Assembly (NCBI RefSeq): GCF_000699445.3
Contig: NC_067195.1
Location: 85,198,569-85,262,568, forward strand
Reading direction: 5' to 3'
Source of the DNA: Schistosoma haematobium
Taxonomy: Eukaryota; Platyhelminthes; Trematoda; Strigeidida; Schistosomatidae
Length of the DNA stretch: 64,000 bases
The position numbers and the translations under genes are program-made. This document shows, one piece after another, positions 32,601 through 43,700 of this stretch. How positions within the stretch are numbered: the first letter of the stretch is position 1; each line of letters begins with the position of its first letter. Below the pieces are notes generated by a model, which was not told where the DNA came from, did no database searches, and saw only the letters and a program-made list of their open reading frames with translations.

Positions 32601-34229
32601 TTATAACTTGTGGTTCTTAGATATCATAATAACGAAATGAGTTTAAATTACTGACATGATATGGTTTAGTTAGAAGATACCTTGAAGACATATCAGTGTG
32701 GCATATATAGAGCAAAGGTGTCCGTAATTTGAATAGACTGAATCAATTATAAGAGGAAATCAAATTATCAAACTTACCTGAAATAAATGAAAATAAAAAC
32801 AGACTAAACAAATAGAAAACAGTCAAATAGGAACAGGACAATATTATATACAAAGGGATTGACAGCACAATAGAAAACAATCTTAAAATGTGAATAGCTC
32901 ATACAAAGAGCCAGGTTAGACAACTACAAACTATATCAAAGAACTCAATGAGCAACTACTCAATAGCTACTCAAAACTAGACAGATTTGTTAAGTATGAT
33001 TCTACTATCATTGAGAAAAGAGAGTTGGTAATAAAATATGTAAATGAAAATCGCAACCGGTAATTTGCTACCAATAAAGAGATATGTTGCCACTATAGTA
33101 ATGATCATGGTAACAAACAAACGGAAATTATAAGAACAGATATTTACGTGTGCCCGATAAAAAATTGTCTAAGGCGATACAAAACTCAAGGATGACTTAC
33201 AAGGACGTCTCATTCATAAAAGATAACTGAAACGGTGATAGCGGAGTGGAAGCAAGAAAAAGATCATTCAGTTTTGATCAACCCGAATAAAAATTAGGAA
33301 GAACAACACTCAGTAATTACTGATCACTTGTGAACCACGTAACAGTGATGTTGGCAATTGTTTTGTACAATAATCATATATATAAACTGATAGAATTCAT
33401 TATCTGCGTTTTGGATTTCTTCGAAATACTATGAGTTTTTGCTGGTTTTTATTCTTTCCTTTACATGTTATGGTTTACCATTACCAGAATGAGTAAAGCT
33501 TACACTTGAGTAGTATATATTTCTATCATAACTAACCTCATATTGGTTAACCGTTTGTAAAATGGCAATAGGCATTTGTACTTGTTTTATTACAGGTTAA
33601 TTGTTTATGTGTGTGTGTGTGTATATATATGAATACTCATTCCCACGAAAACAGTATCATCATCAATGGGATGAGTATTAATTCTGACTCATCGACGCAT
33701 ATATACACACACATGCACATCTTGGCTTGTTGTTTGTACAACTTAGTCACCTTTATCTGATTATTTTAAATCACAAATATAAGTTGTTGGGCGTTGACAT
33801 TATCAACATGTTTGGTTAATGTTTGAATAGTAACCAATCATATGACTTTATACACTATATTTAAAATCAATTGAATCATTTAAACAAGTCATTTAATCGT
33901 ATTTATCCCATCAATATTTATTATTCCTTCATTATTATCTGGATATAGTTCTAATCTTCTTAATTTAAGCACTCACAGTTTTTGGTGTATTTTCAGTTGT
34001 TTATGGGTGACACTTATTCCAGGTCAACAAGTCAACAATTCTTCTACAAACAGATTGTTTAAGAAGGAAAATACAAGAACTATGCAAGGCTAGGACGACC
34101 GTCAACCTGTATTGACGAATACAACGATTACGTTTGTGTTTGTGTGTTCGTATGTAGATGGGTGAAAATATCGATAAATTCAAGTGCTTTAGTCCGACGG
34201 TTGTAATATAGTCCATACTTATTATATGT
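32601..34229. other. Intronic sequence, mostly unassigned
   Basis: Contains a weak inverted repeat at about 33610-33715 (GTGTGTATATATATGAATAC against the complement of a CATATATACACACACATG end). No exon seen. Confidence 0.45.
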
Positions 34230-34347
34230 GAAAATTATATTTGAAATATTCTCAGCGATTGAAATTTAACTAATTCCAACGTTTCGTCCAGCTAACTTGT
34301 CTGGACTTCTTCAGGGTAATAATCGAAATATTTCAAATATAATTTTC
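34230..34347. repeat. Short fold-back element with 21-bp perfect ends
   Basis: The 21-bp ends at 34230-34250 and 34327-34347 are exact inverted repeats (AAAATTATATTTGAAATATT and its complement). Inside is TTCCAACGTTTCGTCCAG followed by TGTCTGGACTTCTTCAGGG. It resembles a MITE or the end of a larger element. No target duplication is clear. Confidence 0.6.
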
Positions 34348-34429
34348 AAATATAATGGCTTCTCTATACTCGACGCTCAATCACTTTCAAACTATTCGTT
34401 CTAATCTTGACGAATATTCGTATAGTCTA

Positions 34430-34640
34430 CTTACTTACGCCTGTTACTCCTCGTGGAAGAGCATGGGCCGCCCACCAGCACTCTCCATCCAACTCTGTCC
34501 TGGGTAATCATTTCCAGCTCTTTCCAGTTGTTATTCATCCTTTTCATATCTGATTCTATTTCCCGACGTAATGTGTTCTTTGACCTTCCTCTTTTCCGCT
34601 TCCCTTCACGTCCAAACCTAAATCTAGACTGGTGATATCG
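34430..34640 (-). mobile_element. RTE-derived fragment
   Basis: Starts with the TTACTTACGCCTGTTACTCC block seen at 6183, 16065 and (complement) 58510, and continues with CACTCTCCATCCAACTCTGT. The 60-aa forward ORF is debris. Confidence 0.5.
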
Positions 34641-35507
34641 TCGTTACTAGGATGGTAATTACCGGACAAATTGTTGGCTTTTTTTTACCCATCATTAAAC
34701 AATTATAACTGATTATTACCATTTTCAAAATTATTACCATTACTAGGCTACAAGTTTATAGAGTGCAGATTGTGTGTCTGTGATACATTTTTCATTGATG
34801 CGTGGGCGGGTATGGGACAATACATTTAAGTCACAATTGTTTTAATGTTATTCCCTATATTTTCATAATTGATAATCTCACCAACTAATGTGATTATAAA
34901 ATGTTTAAAACAATATTTGATTGGCCTAGTTGTTTAATATATTGTGTGAATGACATATGTGGGTCATGATTGCATAGAATAATCAATTGTTGGCCGATTT
35001 TATGCACTCTATAAATGGGTATGTTTGTGTGTGTGTGTGTGTGTGTGACTATGGTTACTCATTACCTCTGTTTTGCCCAGGTTAACGGGGTAAATAGAAT
35101 GACAACTGACTTTGCCAACTGTACATCAGTTATACCTATTGATTGATTGATGTGTGTCTACTACGCATTACTAATTATCTCGGTTACAAATTATACTAAA
35201 TCATAGAAGGATTATTTACTAATTTTCAAAATAAACTGTCAAATCCTTTTGTAATCACTAATTTATTCATGTTAACTGTACAAAGATTCTTATTTGATTT
35301 CTGTATGATGTTATGGTTGGATGACAGATAATCTCATGAGTAATAATCCTCATCGAAGTTATCCCATTGATATAAATGAGCTTTGCCGGAGTTTTATCTT
35401 TGGTTCGCATCCTTTACGTTAATGTAGTTGTTTCATGTTCCATTGCAATCACAAACCGATCAAAGTTAGCTACGAAACGTTGAAAATACAATTTTTCTAG
35501 TCATTGG
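34641..35507. other. Intronic sequence with (GT)n
   Basis: A (GT)n run is at about 35025-35048. The remainder is AT-rich without a recognised feature. Confidence 0.5.
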
Positions 35508-35735
35508 TATTGGTTGAAGTTAAACATTTATACCGTTGGATGCCGGCTCAGTGGTCTAGTGGTTAAGCGCTCGCGCGTGAGACTGGTAGGTCCTGGGTTC
35601 GAACCTCGCGGGGCGGTATCGTGGATGGGCACTGCTGAGGCGTCCTACAATAGGACGAAACGGCCATCCAGTGCTTCCAGGTTTTCCATGGTGATCAAGC
35701 TTCAATTGACTCATGATCTCAACTATTGAAAAATA
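35508..35735 (+). mobile_element. Sm-alpha-type SINE, 5'-truncated
   Basis: Clean tRNA-like head (CAGTGGTCTAGTGGTTAAGC, B box GGGTTCGAACCTCGC) and 3' part. The hammerhead core reads CTGAGGC (A9 lost), so it is inactive. The 71-aa ORF is repeat-derived. Confidence 0.85.
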
Positions 35736-35839
35736 TATTTATTATTAAATGAAAATGATGATAACTACTACCAGTCGGTAGGAAGACCATCTAAACCAGT
35801 TGACATAATACTTATGGCATAATCAGAATGTTAACTTCC

Positions 35840-36350
35840 AATGTCGTTGGACAGAACAAAAATGAAAGCTATCACTACTTACCTCAGCAGGCGATGCTGT
35901 TTGGTGTAGGAGTTAGCTGGAAGAAAGCTAGGGCGTCAAACCAAAACATAACACTAGTCCATGAAGTCAGTAATAATTGGATTGAGCTATGTTATTAGGT
36001 GTAGACTACTTAGTCGGAATCCACGTGATTATCTTGACTAATGGTTAGAGACTTTAAATGATATGGCTCAAAATAGTTTGCGATGGTACAGGTTCATCTA
36101 TTCTTTGTCTCCCTCCAAATTCTGAGCTTATAAATTCCTTATAACCTTTTTTGTGTTTTTATTTCACTAATTTATGTCTTGTTCTCGAATCATATGTTCG
36201 ATGCCTAAGCTTTTCAATCATCATTGATACTATTACTGCCTTCACTATTCTTAGCTTTTACCTGACAATTTAATCTCTCTATGCTAATTTGGTATGGCAA
36301 TTTGAACCATTGTACATACATACTAGGTTCTACGTTGTAACTGACTAAAT
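35840..36350 (+). mobile_element. Decayed RTE LINE 3' fragment
   Basis: Recognisable by GGAGTTAGCTGGAAGAAAGC (GWKK region), GGCTCAAAATAGTTTGCGAT and the 3' end GGTATGGCAATTTGAACC, TTCTACGTTGTAACTGACTA. Frames are broken. It ends about 150 bp before an exon. Confidence 0.7.
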
Positions 36351-36497
36351 TAAACATTCATTTAGTCAAAATAAAGCAGCACTATTAAAAAATTACACTT
36401 CTTCCTGCAAACATTCTATGTTAATACTCTATTATTGTTGTTTTTTTTCTTCTTGATGATATTGACTACAGTTCTATTATACATTCTTTGTTTATAG

Positions 36498-36731
36498 AAT
36501 CCTTCGAATATTAAAACTTATCAAGAAACAACAATCAAACATATTTCATTACCAATAACAACCAACACATCAATAATTGGTGATTCGTCTGTGACAAAAA
36601 AATTTACATCAAAGAAAAACACTCAAACATCAAATACTCTCTTGACTACTAATTACAATAAATCTATGAATAAAGATGATACAGATTTATTATTCGATGA
36701 TATCAAATTCAATGTGATCTCTGAATCAAAT
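36498..36731 (+). CDS. TNK2: ACK/TNK2-like kinase, exon 7: Ser/Thr/Asn-rich tail
   Basis: Acceptor TTTATAG, phase 0, 78 codons, donor GTTAGT, phase 0. It encodes NPSNIKTYQETTIKHISLPI then a Thr/Lys/Asn-rich stretch and DLLFDDIKFNVISESN, without a known domain. An acidic-hydrophobic patch (DDTDLLFDDIKF) may be a short binding motif, but that is inference. The frame continues into the intron to a stop at 36771, so intron retention would truncate the protein. Confidence 0.75.
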
Positions 36732-36903
36732 GTTAGTTGGTATTTTGTTTTAAAAATTTTCCTACTTATTTGAAACATTTTAGTCATGAATAAATATGGT
36801 GATAGTAGTAGTAACGAGATCATTAATGTTCTAGTTGTCATTACAATTTGGGATTTAACACCAACATAACTCAGATCAAAATTTGTAACGTTATCGATCG
36901 ATC

Positions 36904-37464
36904 AGTCAGTGGTCTTGAGTGCTGTTAGAGGTATGAAGGCGGTTATCACTCCCTGGTTGACCATACCGTGGAACGGTTCTTCTAGAGGTACCTGAAAAGG
37001 AAATTGGGTTAGAGGTGGTCTTAGTGACCTGAGAGTGTGACCGCATTGTCCAAGGGATCAACTGGTTGAGGTCGGTCACACACGACCTTTTTATGAGTAA
37101 TTTTAGTGTTAGCTCCGTACTTGTTGAGACCTTACCGTCGGAGACAGATATCCGTGGGATAAGGCGAGGTGTGCATTTTTAGGGTCGACCTATTCTAACC
37201 CCATCTCTCTTTGTGGGAAGGCAGCATCGCTGTTATGCTGGTTGTCTGAAGGAAACACCTTACTGCTGTCACACATCTGTACAGCCAGCAGTTGGAGTTC
37301 TCCTTCGGACCTTGGGTTTGTTGCTTTTAGTCTTACCGCTCTTCGGCCGACCTGTCTGGCGCGGTAGGACCTTGAGGAACAATTGTTCCAGCCAGTATAG
37401 TTCGATTGGTTCATTACGATAGGCAAGCCCGGCCACCACGTCAAGGCAGCAACAACGGTCGGGC
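36904..37464 (+). repeat. Unclassified 570-bp repeat, complete, with target duplication
   Basis: The copy is bounded by an 11-bp direct repeat ATCGATCGATC at 36893-36903 and 37465-37475. Its ends match copy 12868-13440, and it terminates at GGTCGGGC without poly-A. The target duplication indicates insertion as a discrete mobile unit. Overlapping ORFs (37190-37504) are not conserved as protein among the copies. Confidence 0.75.
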
Positions 37465-37475
37465 ATCGATCGATC

Positions 37476-37930
37476 TTACGTATTGATTTACTCACCCCTA
37501 ACATTTTTTTTCAGATTATTCTTTTACTGGCCACCATTATACATCATGGCAATCATGAGTGATTTGTGCCCTAAACAACTCAATAGATTAAGGTGTGTAA
37601 TTTCATGATTTAACTCATCTTATGCATTTCATCAAGGCTGATACGGTTTGTAAGACTAGTTGATTGGTCGACCTCTTTGACTTGTACATTAACGTAAAGA
37701 GAAACATATCTTAAAAATTCTTGCATTATTATTCATAGGATTCAAGACACTCTGTATTTTGTCAGCAAATTTACACTATTGAAAAATGTCACGTGTGTAC
37801 TCTAAATCTCTTAGTTATGGAAATCAATCCTTGAAAAGTCAGATAAATATAAATAGCATATTGTTATTTCAATACCTATTTAAGTTAATTAACAACATTG
37901 TAAAGTTGATTAGTAGATTTCAGTTTGGGA
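37476..37930. other. Intronic sequence, nothing recognised
   Basis: AT-rich gap between the 570-bp repeat and a SINE cluster. Confidence 0.4.
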
Positions 37931-38105
37931 TCGTGGAGATTGTTGACTTCCATTAAACTCATGAACCGATTAGTATAAAACCATCATCGAAAATCTGGAA
38001 GCATTGTAGGGCCATTTCGTTCTAGTATGGGACTCAGCAGTGCTCGTCCACGATCCGACACGCTGGATCTTAATCGTGTCAAGTATGAGGCGGCTACCCA
38101 CCGAA
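37931..38105 (-). mobile_element. Sm-alpha-type SINE, partial, minus strand
   Basis: Complement of the 3' end and hammerhead (CATCGAAAATCTGGAAGC, TATGGGACTCAGCAGTGC). A small deletion removes part of CTGAGGA, so it is inactive. It opens a cluster of SINE pieces to 39215. Confidence 0.7.
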
Positions 38106-38124
38106 GGTAATAGAAGATGCTTGC

Positions 38125-38365
38125 GTAACATCGTGGATTGGTCGAGATTAGATATTAACGTCGTTTTATACCGGCCCAAAGGTCTTGAGCTTGAGCGTTT
38201 GCATGAAAGATTGTGGATGCGTACTGCCGAGGACTCCCATACTAGGATAAACAACCGTCCAGAGCTTCCAGGTTTTCCATGGTGGTCTAGCTTCAGTTGA
38301 CTCATGAGTTCAACTATAAAATTACTAAAAAATCTCCACAAAACCCCTTTTGATAGTAATCATCG
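38125..38365 (+). mobile_element. Sm-alpha-type SINE, rearranged
   Basis: Has the GTGGATTGGTCGAGATTAGA 5' portion, an abbreviated head, a hammerhead with CCGAGGA (inactive) and the 3' end CCCCTTTTGATAGTAATC, which joins the next unit head-to-tail. Confidence 0.7.
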
Positions 38366-38860
38366 TATGCTCACTAGTGACTGGCTGCAAGAGGTATTGA
38401 GATGGTGGAGATTTGTAGCTCAGGTAGATGTTTTGATGGAGTTTCGTTCTCCGAGCTGGATGGTTTGGTCGTGGAGTTTGTGTTGATGATGTCGTTCAGA
38501 AGAATGACCAAACCATCCAGCTATGAGAACGAAACTGCAAGAGGTATTTCTTGGAGTTCTAGTGAGAATCCGTGACCAGTGAAGTTCAACTGGGTCAGTT
38601 GTGAGATATTAACTCAGTAATGATAATGGTGGACGGTGGAGCAACTTCGTGGATTGGTCGATGGTAGAGATTAACACCGCTGGATGCCGTTCGGCTCAGT
38701 GGTTTAGAGTTTAAGCGTTCACGCGCAAGATTGTGGACACTCACTGCCGAGGAGTCCCATATTAGGATAAATATCCATTCAGTGCTTCCGAGTTTCCAAA
38801 AATGATCTAACAGTAATCGGTTCATAATTTCAATCATAGATTTTATCAGATGGGTTAAAT
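38366..38860 (+). mobile_element. Sm-alpha-type SINE interrupted by a 136-bp insertion
   Basis: The unit begins GCTCACTAGTGACTGGCTGC, is split at 38398 by an inserted fold-back, resumes at 38535, and runs through the head and a hammerhead reading CCGAGGA (inactive) to about 38850. Confidence 0.75.
38399..38534. mobile_element. 136-bp fold-back insertion with 14-bp target duplication
   Basis: Flanked by CTGCAAGAGGTATT at 38385-38398 and 38535-38548. It contains GATGGAGTTTCGTTCTCCGA and GGATGGTTTGGTC near the left, and their complements GACCAAACCATCC and TGAGAACGAAA near the right. It is a miniature of the unit at 30850-31150 and 52983-53062. Confidence 0.8.
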
Positions 38861-38884
38861 AAATTTTCTTTTTTAAGAACTAAA

Positions 38885-39215
38885 CAATTTAACATTCACC
38901 GGTTGAAATCATGAGTCAATTGAAGCTAGACCACCATGGAAAACCTGGAAGCACTGGACGGCCGTTCCGTCCTACTATGGGACTCCTCAGCAGCGCACAT
39001 CCACGATCCCGCCCCCCGCGAGATTCGAACCCAGGACCTATCAGTCTCGCACCAGGCGCTTAACCAACTAGACCACTGAGCCGGCATCCAATGGTGTTAA
39101 ATTACTAACTTCAACCAATCCACGAAGTTGCGCCGCCGTACACCTAGCTTCAATTGACTCATGATTTCAACCAGTGAAATTTCTAAAATCTCCAGAAAAC
39201 GCATTCTGAATTTAA
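38885..39215 (-). mobile_element. Sm-alpha-type SINE, minus strand, with a 3' end partner
   Basis: A well-preserved minus copy (complement of the head: TAACCAACTAGACCACTGAG, B box GATTCGAACCCAGGA). The core on minus has CTGAGGA, but GAAA is changed to GGAA. From about 39145 a plus-strand 3' end follows, giving another inverted arrangement. Confidence 0.8.
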
Positions 39216-40020
39216 AATTCATTATTCCTAACATAGACTACTGCTATACAAAACGATTGGAATTATACATTAATTCAATAGGATAAGTTTCTGCAAATGT
39301 TATAAATAAAACCATATTGCATAATAGTTAATCAATATTTTTCGTGAAATATACATTATATTAGACAAAGTTGTCTATTCTATTCAAGTTGATTTATTAG
39401 TCTATTTGAAAGACACATATCATGTATACTCTGAAGAAAAAAAGTGTTTCATAGTTTCATAGTTTTATTTCACATGAAATAACAAAGCTTAGAACTAAAT
39501 TCAGTTAGTCAATATGTACTGTTACCATGTCTTTCTTTTCTCATCATCTTAGTTCAAGGTATCTAAACTTGTAGGATACGTTTCCATTGTAATTAATTAA
39601 TCTTTGTTTGTATGTCACACAGACGAATAGATTTATTGTTATATTAGCTGAATAAAATCAATGATAATAACTAGTAGGGTAAGGGGGGGGAGGTTGAGAC
39701 AAAATATGATAATCATTCCTTTCGTTCATTTAGTTCTGATTCTATGCATTACTGTATTTCGGATTTACTTTGTCACCCTAACTCCCTCCCTCCCTCTCTC
39801 TACCGAATTTGTTTAATTACGAAATGAATAGTTGTTTTTCTCCATATATACATTGAATGACTAGGTCTGTATACAAAGATATACAATATTTGTAGTTAGG
39901 TTCATTATAGAAGTTTATTTTACTTAGAAAAAAAAGAAAACTTTTCATTGACCTTGATTTGAAGACATTTACAATTTGTAATAAACATTCTTGTTTAAAA
40001 TAATAAATTTCTAATAAAAA
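39216..40020. other. Intronic sequence, nothing recognised
   Basis: AT-rich. A G-run (about 39682-39690) and a CCCT-rich patch (about 39780) are the only notable points. Confidence 0.4.
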
Positions 40021-40438
40021 CACAATTGTATGAACGAAGAATATTCTTTTCAATAATTTCTCATCAGGTTCTACAATTATAAATCCAGATTAATAATCCA
40101 TAAAATTGGCCAGATTTAAGGCAAAATACATCATCATTTGGAAATGGTAATATGTGAATCAGGAATTGTTTGTTATATAAAAATAAAATCGTTAATGTTG
40201 GGGCTGACTAATATGAAGTGTTAACTTGAATCAGTTTATAAGCGAAATGAAATTGTGAGATAAATTATCAGAATAAATATGGTCAACATGGGGTAGGAGA
40301 GAGAGAGAGAGAGAGAATATTGTGATTACGAATCGGAAATTGCGTAATATGTAAAATAATTAGGTCAAATATAGTAGATTCAGGGGTGGATATTGAATAA
40401 ATTCCTCAAAAAGGAGGTTATCAAGTGTAAAGACAATA

Positions 40439-40469
<31 letters not shown>

Positions 40470-41033
40470 GTTTGGGACATAAAATGAACATTAATCAGAT
40501 TATGTCACCACATTATAAGATTGACTATTAGCTAGTTGGCCAGGGTAAAAGGAGAGGCTGAACATACTTCTTTTGGATACAAAGCTCTGGCTTTTTGATC
40601 CGAATAGCAATTGCTTCAGCCGTCTGTAGGATTCGCAGTCTGACGGAATTAGGTAGACTGCTGTTGACACGATAAACTATTGCAAAAGATTGCTCCATGT
40701 TGGCTGCATGTCCTGTTTGGACTAAATGGTCTAAGAAGGAGCCGTTAACAGTTTTGACAACACCTTTGCTTAACCATTTAGTCCAAACAGGACGTGCAGC
40801 CAACATGGAGCAATCTTTTGCAATAGTTTATCGTGTCAACAGCAGTCTACCTAATTCCGTCAGACTGCGAATCCTACAGACGGCTGAAGCAATTGCTATT
40901 CGGATCAAAAAGCCAGAGCTTTGTATCCAAAAGAAGTATGTTCAGCCTCTCCTTTTACCCTGGCCAACTAGCTAATAGTCAATCTTATAATGTGGTGACA
41001 TAATCTGATTAATGTTCATTTTATGTCCCAAAC

Positions 41034-41100
<67 letters not shown>

Positions 41101-41217
41101 TATTGTCTTTACACTTGATAACCTCCTTTTGAGGAATTTATTCAATATCCACCCCTGAATCTACTATATTTGACCTAATTATTTTACATATTACGCAATT
41201 TCCGATTCGTAATCACA

Positions 41218-41281
<64 letters not shown>

Positions 41282-41553
41282 CCCATGTTGACCATATTTA
41301 TTCTGATAATTTATCTCACAATTTCATTTCGCTTATAAACTGATTCAAGTTAACACTTCATATTAGTCAGCCCCAACATTAACGATTTTATTTTTATATA
41401 ACAAACAATTCCTGATTCACATATTACCATTTCCAAATGATGATGTATTTTGCCTTAAATCTGGCCAATTTTATGGATTATTAATCTGGATTTATAATTG
41501 TAGAACCTGATGAGAAATTATTGAAAGGAATATTCTTCGTTCATACAATTGTG
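40021..41553. mobile_element. Near-perfect 1.5-kb palindrome of two PLE 3' ends
   Basis: Left arm 40021-40730 and right arm 40773-41553 are complementary almost base for base, with a 42-bp spacer. Both arms carry the same PLE C-terminal frame (40528-40806 on -, 40697-40975 on +; identical from MEQSFAIVYRVN to the stop), then the 3' UTR outward, ending at CACAATTGTATGAACGAAG. Arm length differs because microsatellites expanded: GA about 20 bp left against CT about 58 bp right, and TAA about 30 bp left against about 65 bp right. RT and endonuclease regions are absent. Confidence 0.9.
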
Positions 41554-41589
41554 CTTTTAATATAATGGGAATTTTTCATCAATTAAAAT

Positions 41590-41870
41590 TTCTAATAGTT
41601 GAGATCATGAGTAGTCAGTTGAGGCTAGACCACCATGGAATACCTGGAAGCACTGGACGGTCGTTTCATCCTAGTATGGGACTCCTCAGCATTCAGTGAG
41701 CATCAACGATCCCATCTAGCGAGATTCGAATCCAAGACCTATCAGTCTCGTGCGCGAGCGCTTAACCATTAGACCACTGAGCCGGCCAGCATCCAACGGT
41801 GTTAATGTCTAACTTCGACCAATCCATGAAATTGAGCGACACATCCACCATTGTCTTCTATTTTAAATTT
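41590..41870 (-). mobile_element. Sm-alpha-type SINE, minus strand
   Basis: Near complete from the 3' end to the head (complement CTTAACCATTAGACCACTGA, B box GATTCGAATCC) and the start of the 5' region. The hammerhead core is intact. It faces the plus copy at 42000-42280. Confidence 0.85.
41650..41699 (-). ncRNA. Hammerhead ribozyme motif in SINE, minus strand
   Basis: On minus: CTGAGGA (41683-41689), stem II GTCCC to AGGAT (closing pair G-U), GAAA (41664-41667), stem III ACGA/CCGU with one mismatch, GUC cleavage site. Stem I GCACTG side intact; a 4-nt insertion (AATG) separates the other strand from the core. Probably weak. Confidence 0.4.
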
Positions 41871-41999
41871 ATAAATGATGATTGCATACTAATAGATAAT
41901 TATATTTTATTTTTCATAGATTGTAATAAGTAATAGTTAGTTAAAATATTGGGTTATATTTTAATTTTTCTATCCTTATACATACATTGTAGAACTTGA

Positions 42000-42280
42000 G
42001 AAAAAAGTGTGTTGAATTCATGGGTCGGTGTAAGCTAGACCACCATTGAAAATCTCGAAGACTCAGTAGTTAAGAGGTTATGTGTTCGTGTGCGAGACCA
42101 AATGTCCTATGATCAAGTCCTAAGTGTGGGGTCGTGGATGCACACTGCTGAGGAGTTCCATACTAGAATGAAACGGTCGTCCAATGCTTCCAGGTGTTCC
42201 ATAGTGGTCTAGCTTACATGGACTGATGAATTGTACTATTAAAATTACTACAATCTCTGCAAACCCCCATTCTGAAAAAA
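42000..42280 (+). mobile_element. Sm-alpha-type SINE, rearranged 5' part
   Basis: An inverted 3' piece (GGTCGGTGTAAGCTAGACCA) is followed by a tRNA-like head, hammerhead and 3' end. It is an imperfect partner of the minus copy 130 bp upstream. Confidence 0.75.
42143..42187 (+). ncRNA. Hammerhead ribozyme motif in SINE
   Basis: CTGAGGA 42148-42154, GAAA 42170-42173, stem III ACGG/UCGU, GUC cleavage site at 42179-42181. Stem II (GTTCC to AGAAT) is closed by a G-U pair, and stem I has mismatches. The core is intact, the stems are weaker. Confidence 0.45.
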
Positions 42281-42539
42281 ATATGTCACATTATTACAAT
42301 GAAAATGAGTGAAGGTAGGCTAAATTTGAAAAAGAAATGACCTAAAAATGGTGGTATTGTTAAGACTATGGTTCAAATAGATTAATAGAAAGTAACATTA
42401 ACAATTAATATTTAGAGAAACACGCCGAACAAATGCATCTGCGATCGGGCTTTTTTTGAAGTCTTGAACTGTTGATCATGGTTATCGCTTTTACTCTGAC
42501 TTGATAGTTAACACCTTCCTTCAACCTACTTATATTCTA

Positions 42540-42830
42540 GTCAGTATTTCATACCGTGTTATAGATAGTTAAGTATGGGTAAAACGTTTCCTGATCCCTT
42601 CAGTTATTGATGCCCATGGTATCATGGACCAGTTTACCTTGTTTGCTTAGTACTCTAAGGGTGACCAAATTAATGCATCACCACTAGTCCATGAAACCAT
42701 TGAAAATTTGATAGAGCCATGTTAATAGGTGTAGACTACTTGATTGGGATCCACATGATTAGCTTAACCGAAGGTTAGGAACTTGGAATGACATGGCTCT
42801 GAATATCATGCAATAGTGCAGGTGTATTTA
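42540..42830 (+). mobile_element. Decayed RTE ORF2 C-terminal fragment
   Basis: AGTCCATGAAACCATTGAAA, ATAGGTGTAGACTACTTGAT and GACATGGCTCTGAATATCAT match the region around MKSLTSGLSH to NMAQN in 51261-51494. Many frame breaks. Confidence 0.6.
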
Positions 42831-43700
42831 CTCTGTGTTGTATTTCAGGATCTTGATTTTTCCCTTGTGTATGTTGAGGCCTACTGATGTAGATGCTGCT
42901 GCTACACTGGCTGTCTGCACCTGAATTTGTTGATGTGTATGGGATAGAAGGGCCAGGTCATCTGTGAAGTCTGAATCGTCCAGTTGCATCCAACTTGTCC
43001 ATTGTATTCCGTGCTTCCCCTTGAGGTGTGGAGTTCTTCCTGATCCAGTCAACCACCAGAACAAAGAGAAAGCGGGAGAGTAGGCAGTCTTGTCTGACAC
43101 TGGTCTTCACTTGGAATGTATTTGTCAGCTGTGCTCTATGCACCACTTTGCACAGTAGTCGGTCGTATGATGTTGACGATTTTCTCAGATACACTGTAGT
43201 GTCGAAGAAGTTTCCATAATGTTCTCCTATCCACACTGTCAAACGCCTTCTCATAGTCAATGAAGTTTATGTATAGTGATAAGTTCCATTCAATTGATTG
43301 TCCAACAATGATCCATAGTGTCGCAATTTGGTCTGTACACTACTGATTCTTAAGGAATCCGGTCTGTTGATCTGAAAGCTGGGCGTATATTGAATCTTTC
43401 ATCCGGTTCAACAACACTCTGTTGACAACGTTTCCTGGTACTGACAGTAGTGTGATGCTTGTGTAGTTTTCACATTTGTTCAGATCTCCTTAAATATCTT
43501 GATGAGGTATCCTTCTTTTCAGTCCGTCGGCACATGTTCTTCTTCCCGAATAGAGTGTGCAGTATGTCTGCAGTTACTTCTACGTTTGACTTCAGAGCTT
43601 CAGTTGGTATATTGTCAGGTGCTGCTGCTTTCTTACTCTTGATTTTTTTGATGACCATAATGGATCCATTCGATCGTTGTTGGGATGACATCTACAGGAA
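42828..43700 (-). mobile_element. RTE LINE reverse-transcriptase region, minus strand
   Basis: Read on minus from 43691: KKAAAPDNIPTEALKSNVEV (the conserved entry to the RT domain), then after gaps IDYEKAFD-like sequence, RRRLTVWIGEHYGNFFD, VVHRAQLTNTFQVKTSVRQD, and DDSDFTDDLALLSHTHQQIQ, with FTDD at the catalytic FADD/YADD position, and finally GLNIHKGKIKILKYNTE. Frameshifts split it into at least three frames. The RT has the landmark motifs but is dead as it stands. The end of its ORF2 and the 3' UTR are missing. Confidence 0.85.

Noticed and set aside
35540..35610. tRNA-like sequences with A and B boxes (also at 11840, 23120, 13700 on minus and others)
   Set aside because: They are heads of SINEs: many copies with the same non-tRNA flanks and no complete cloverleaf. 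Not tRNA genes.
37190..37504. Three overlapping ORFs in the 37-kb repeat
   Set aside because: They lie in a dispersed repeat, and the frame differs from that in the other copies.
41222..41279. Regularly spaced repeat array (CRISPR-like)
   Set aside because: It is a simple CT microsatellite. The window is eukaryotic and no spacer-repeat structure exists.
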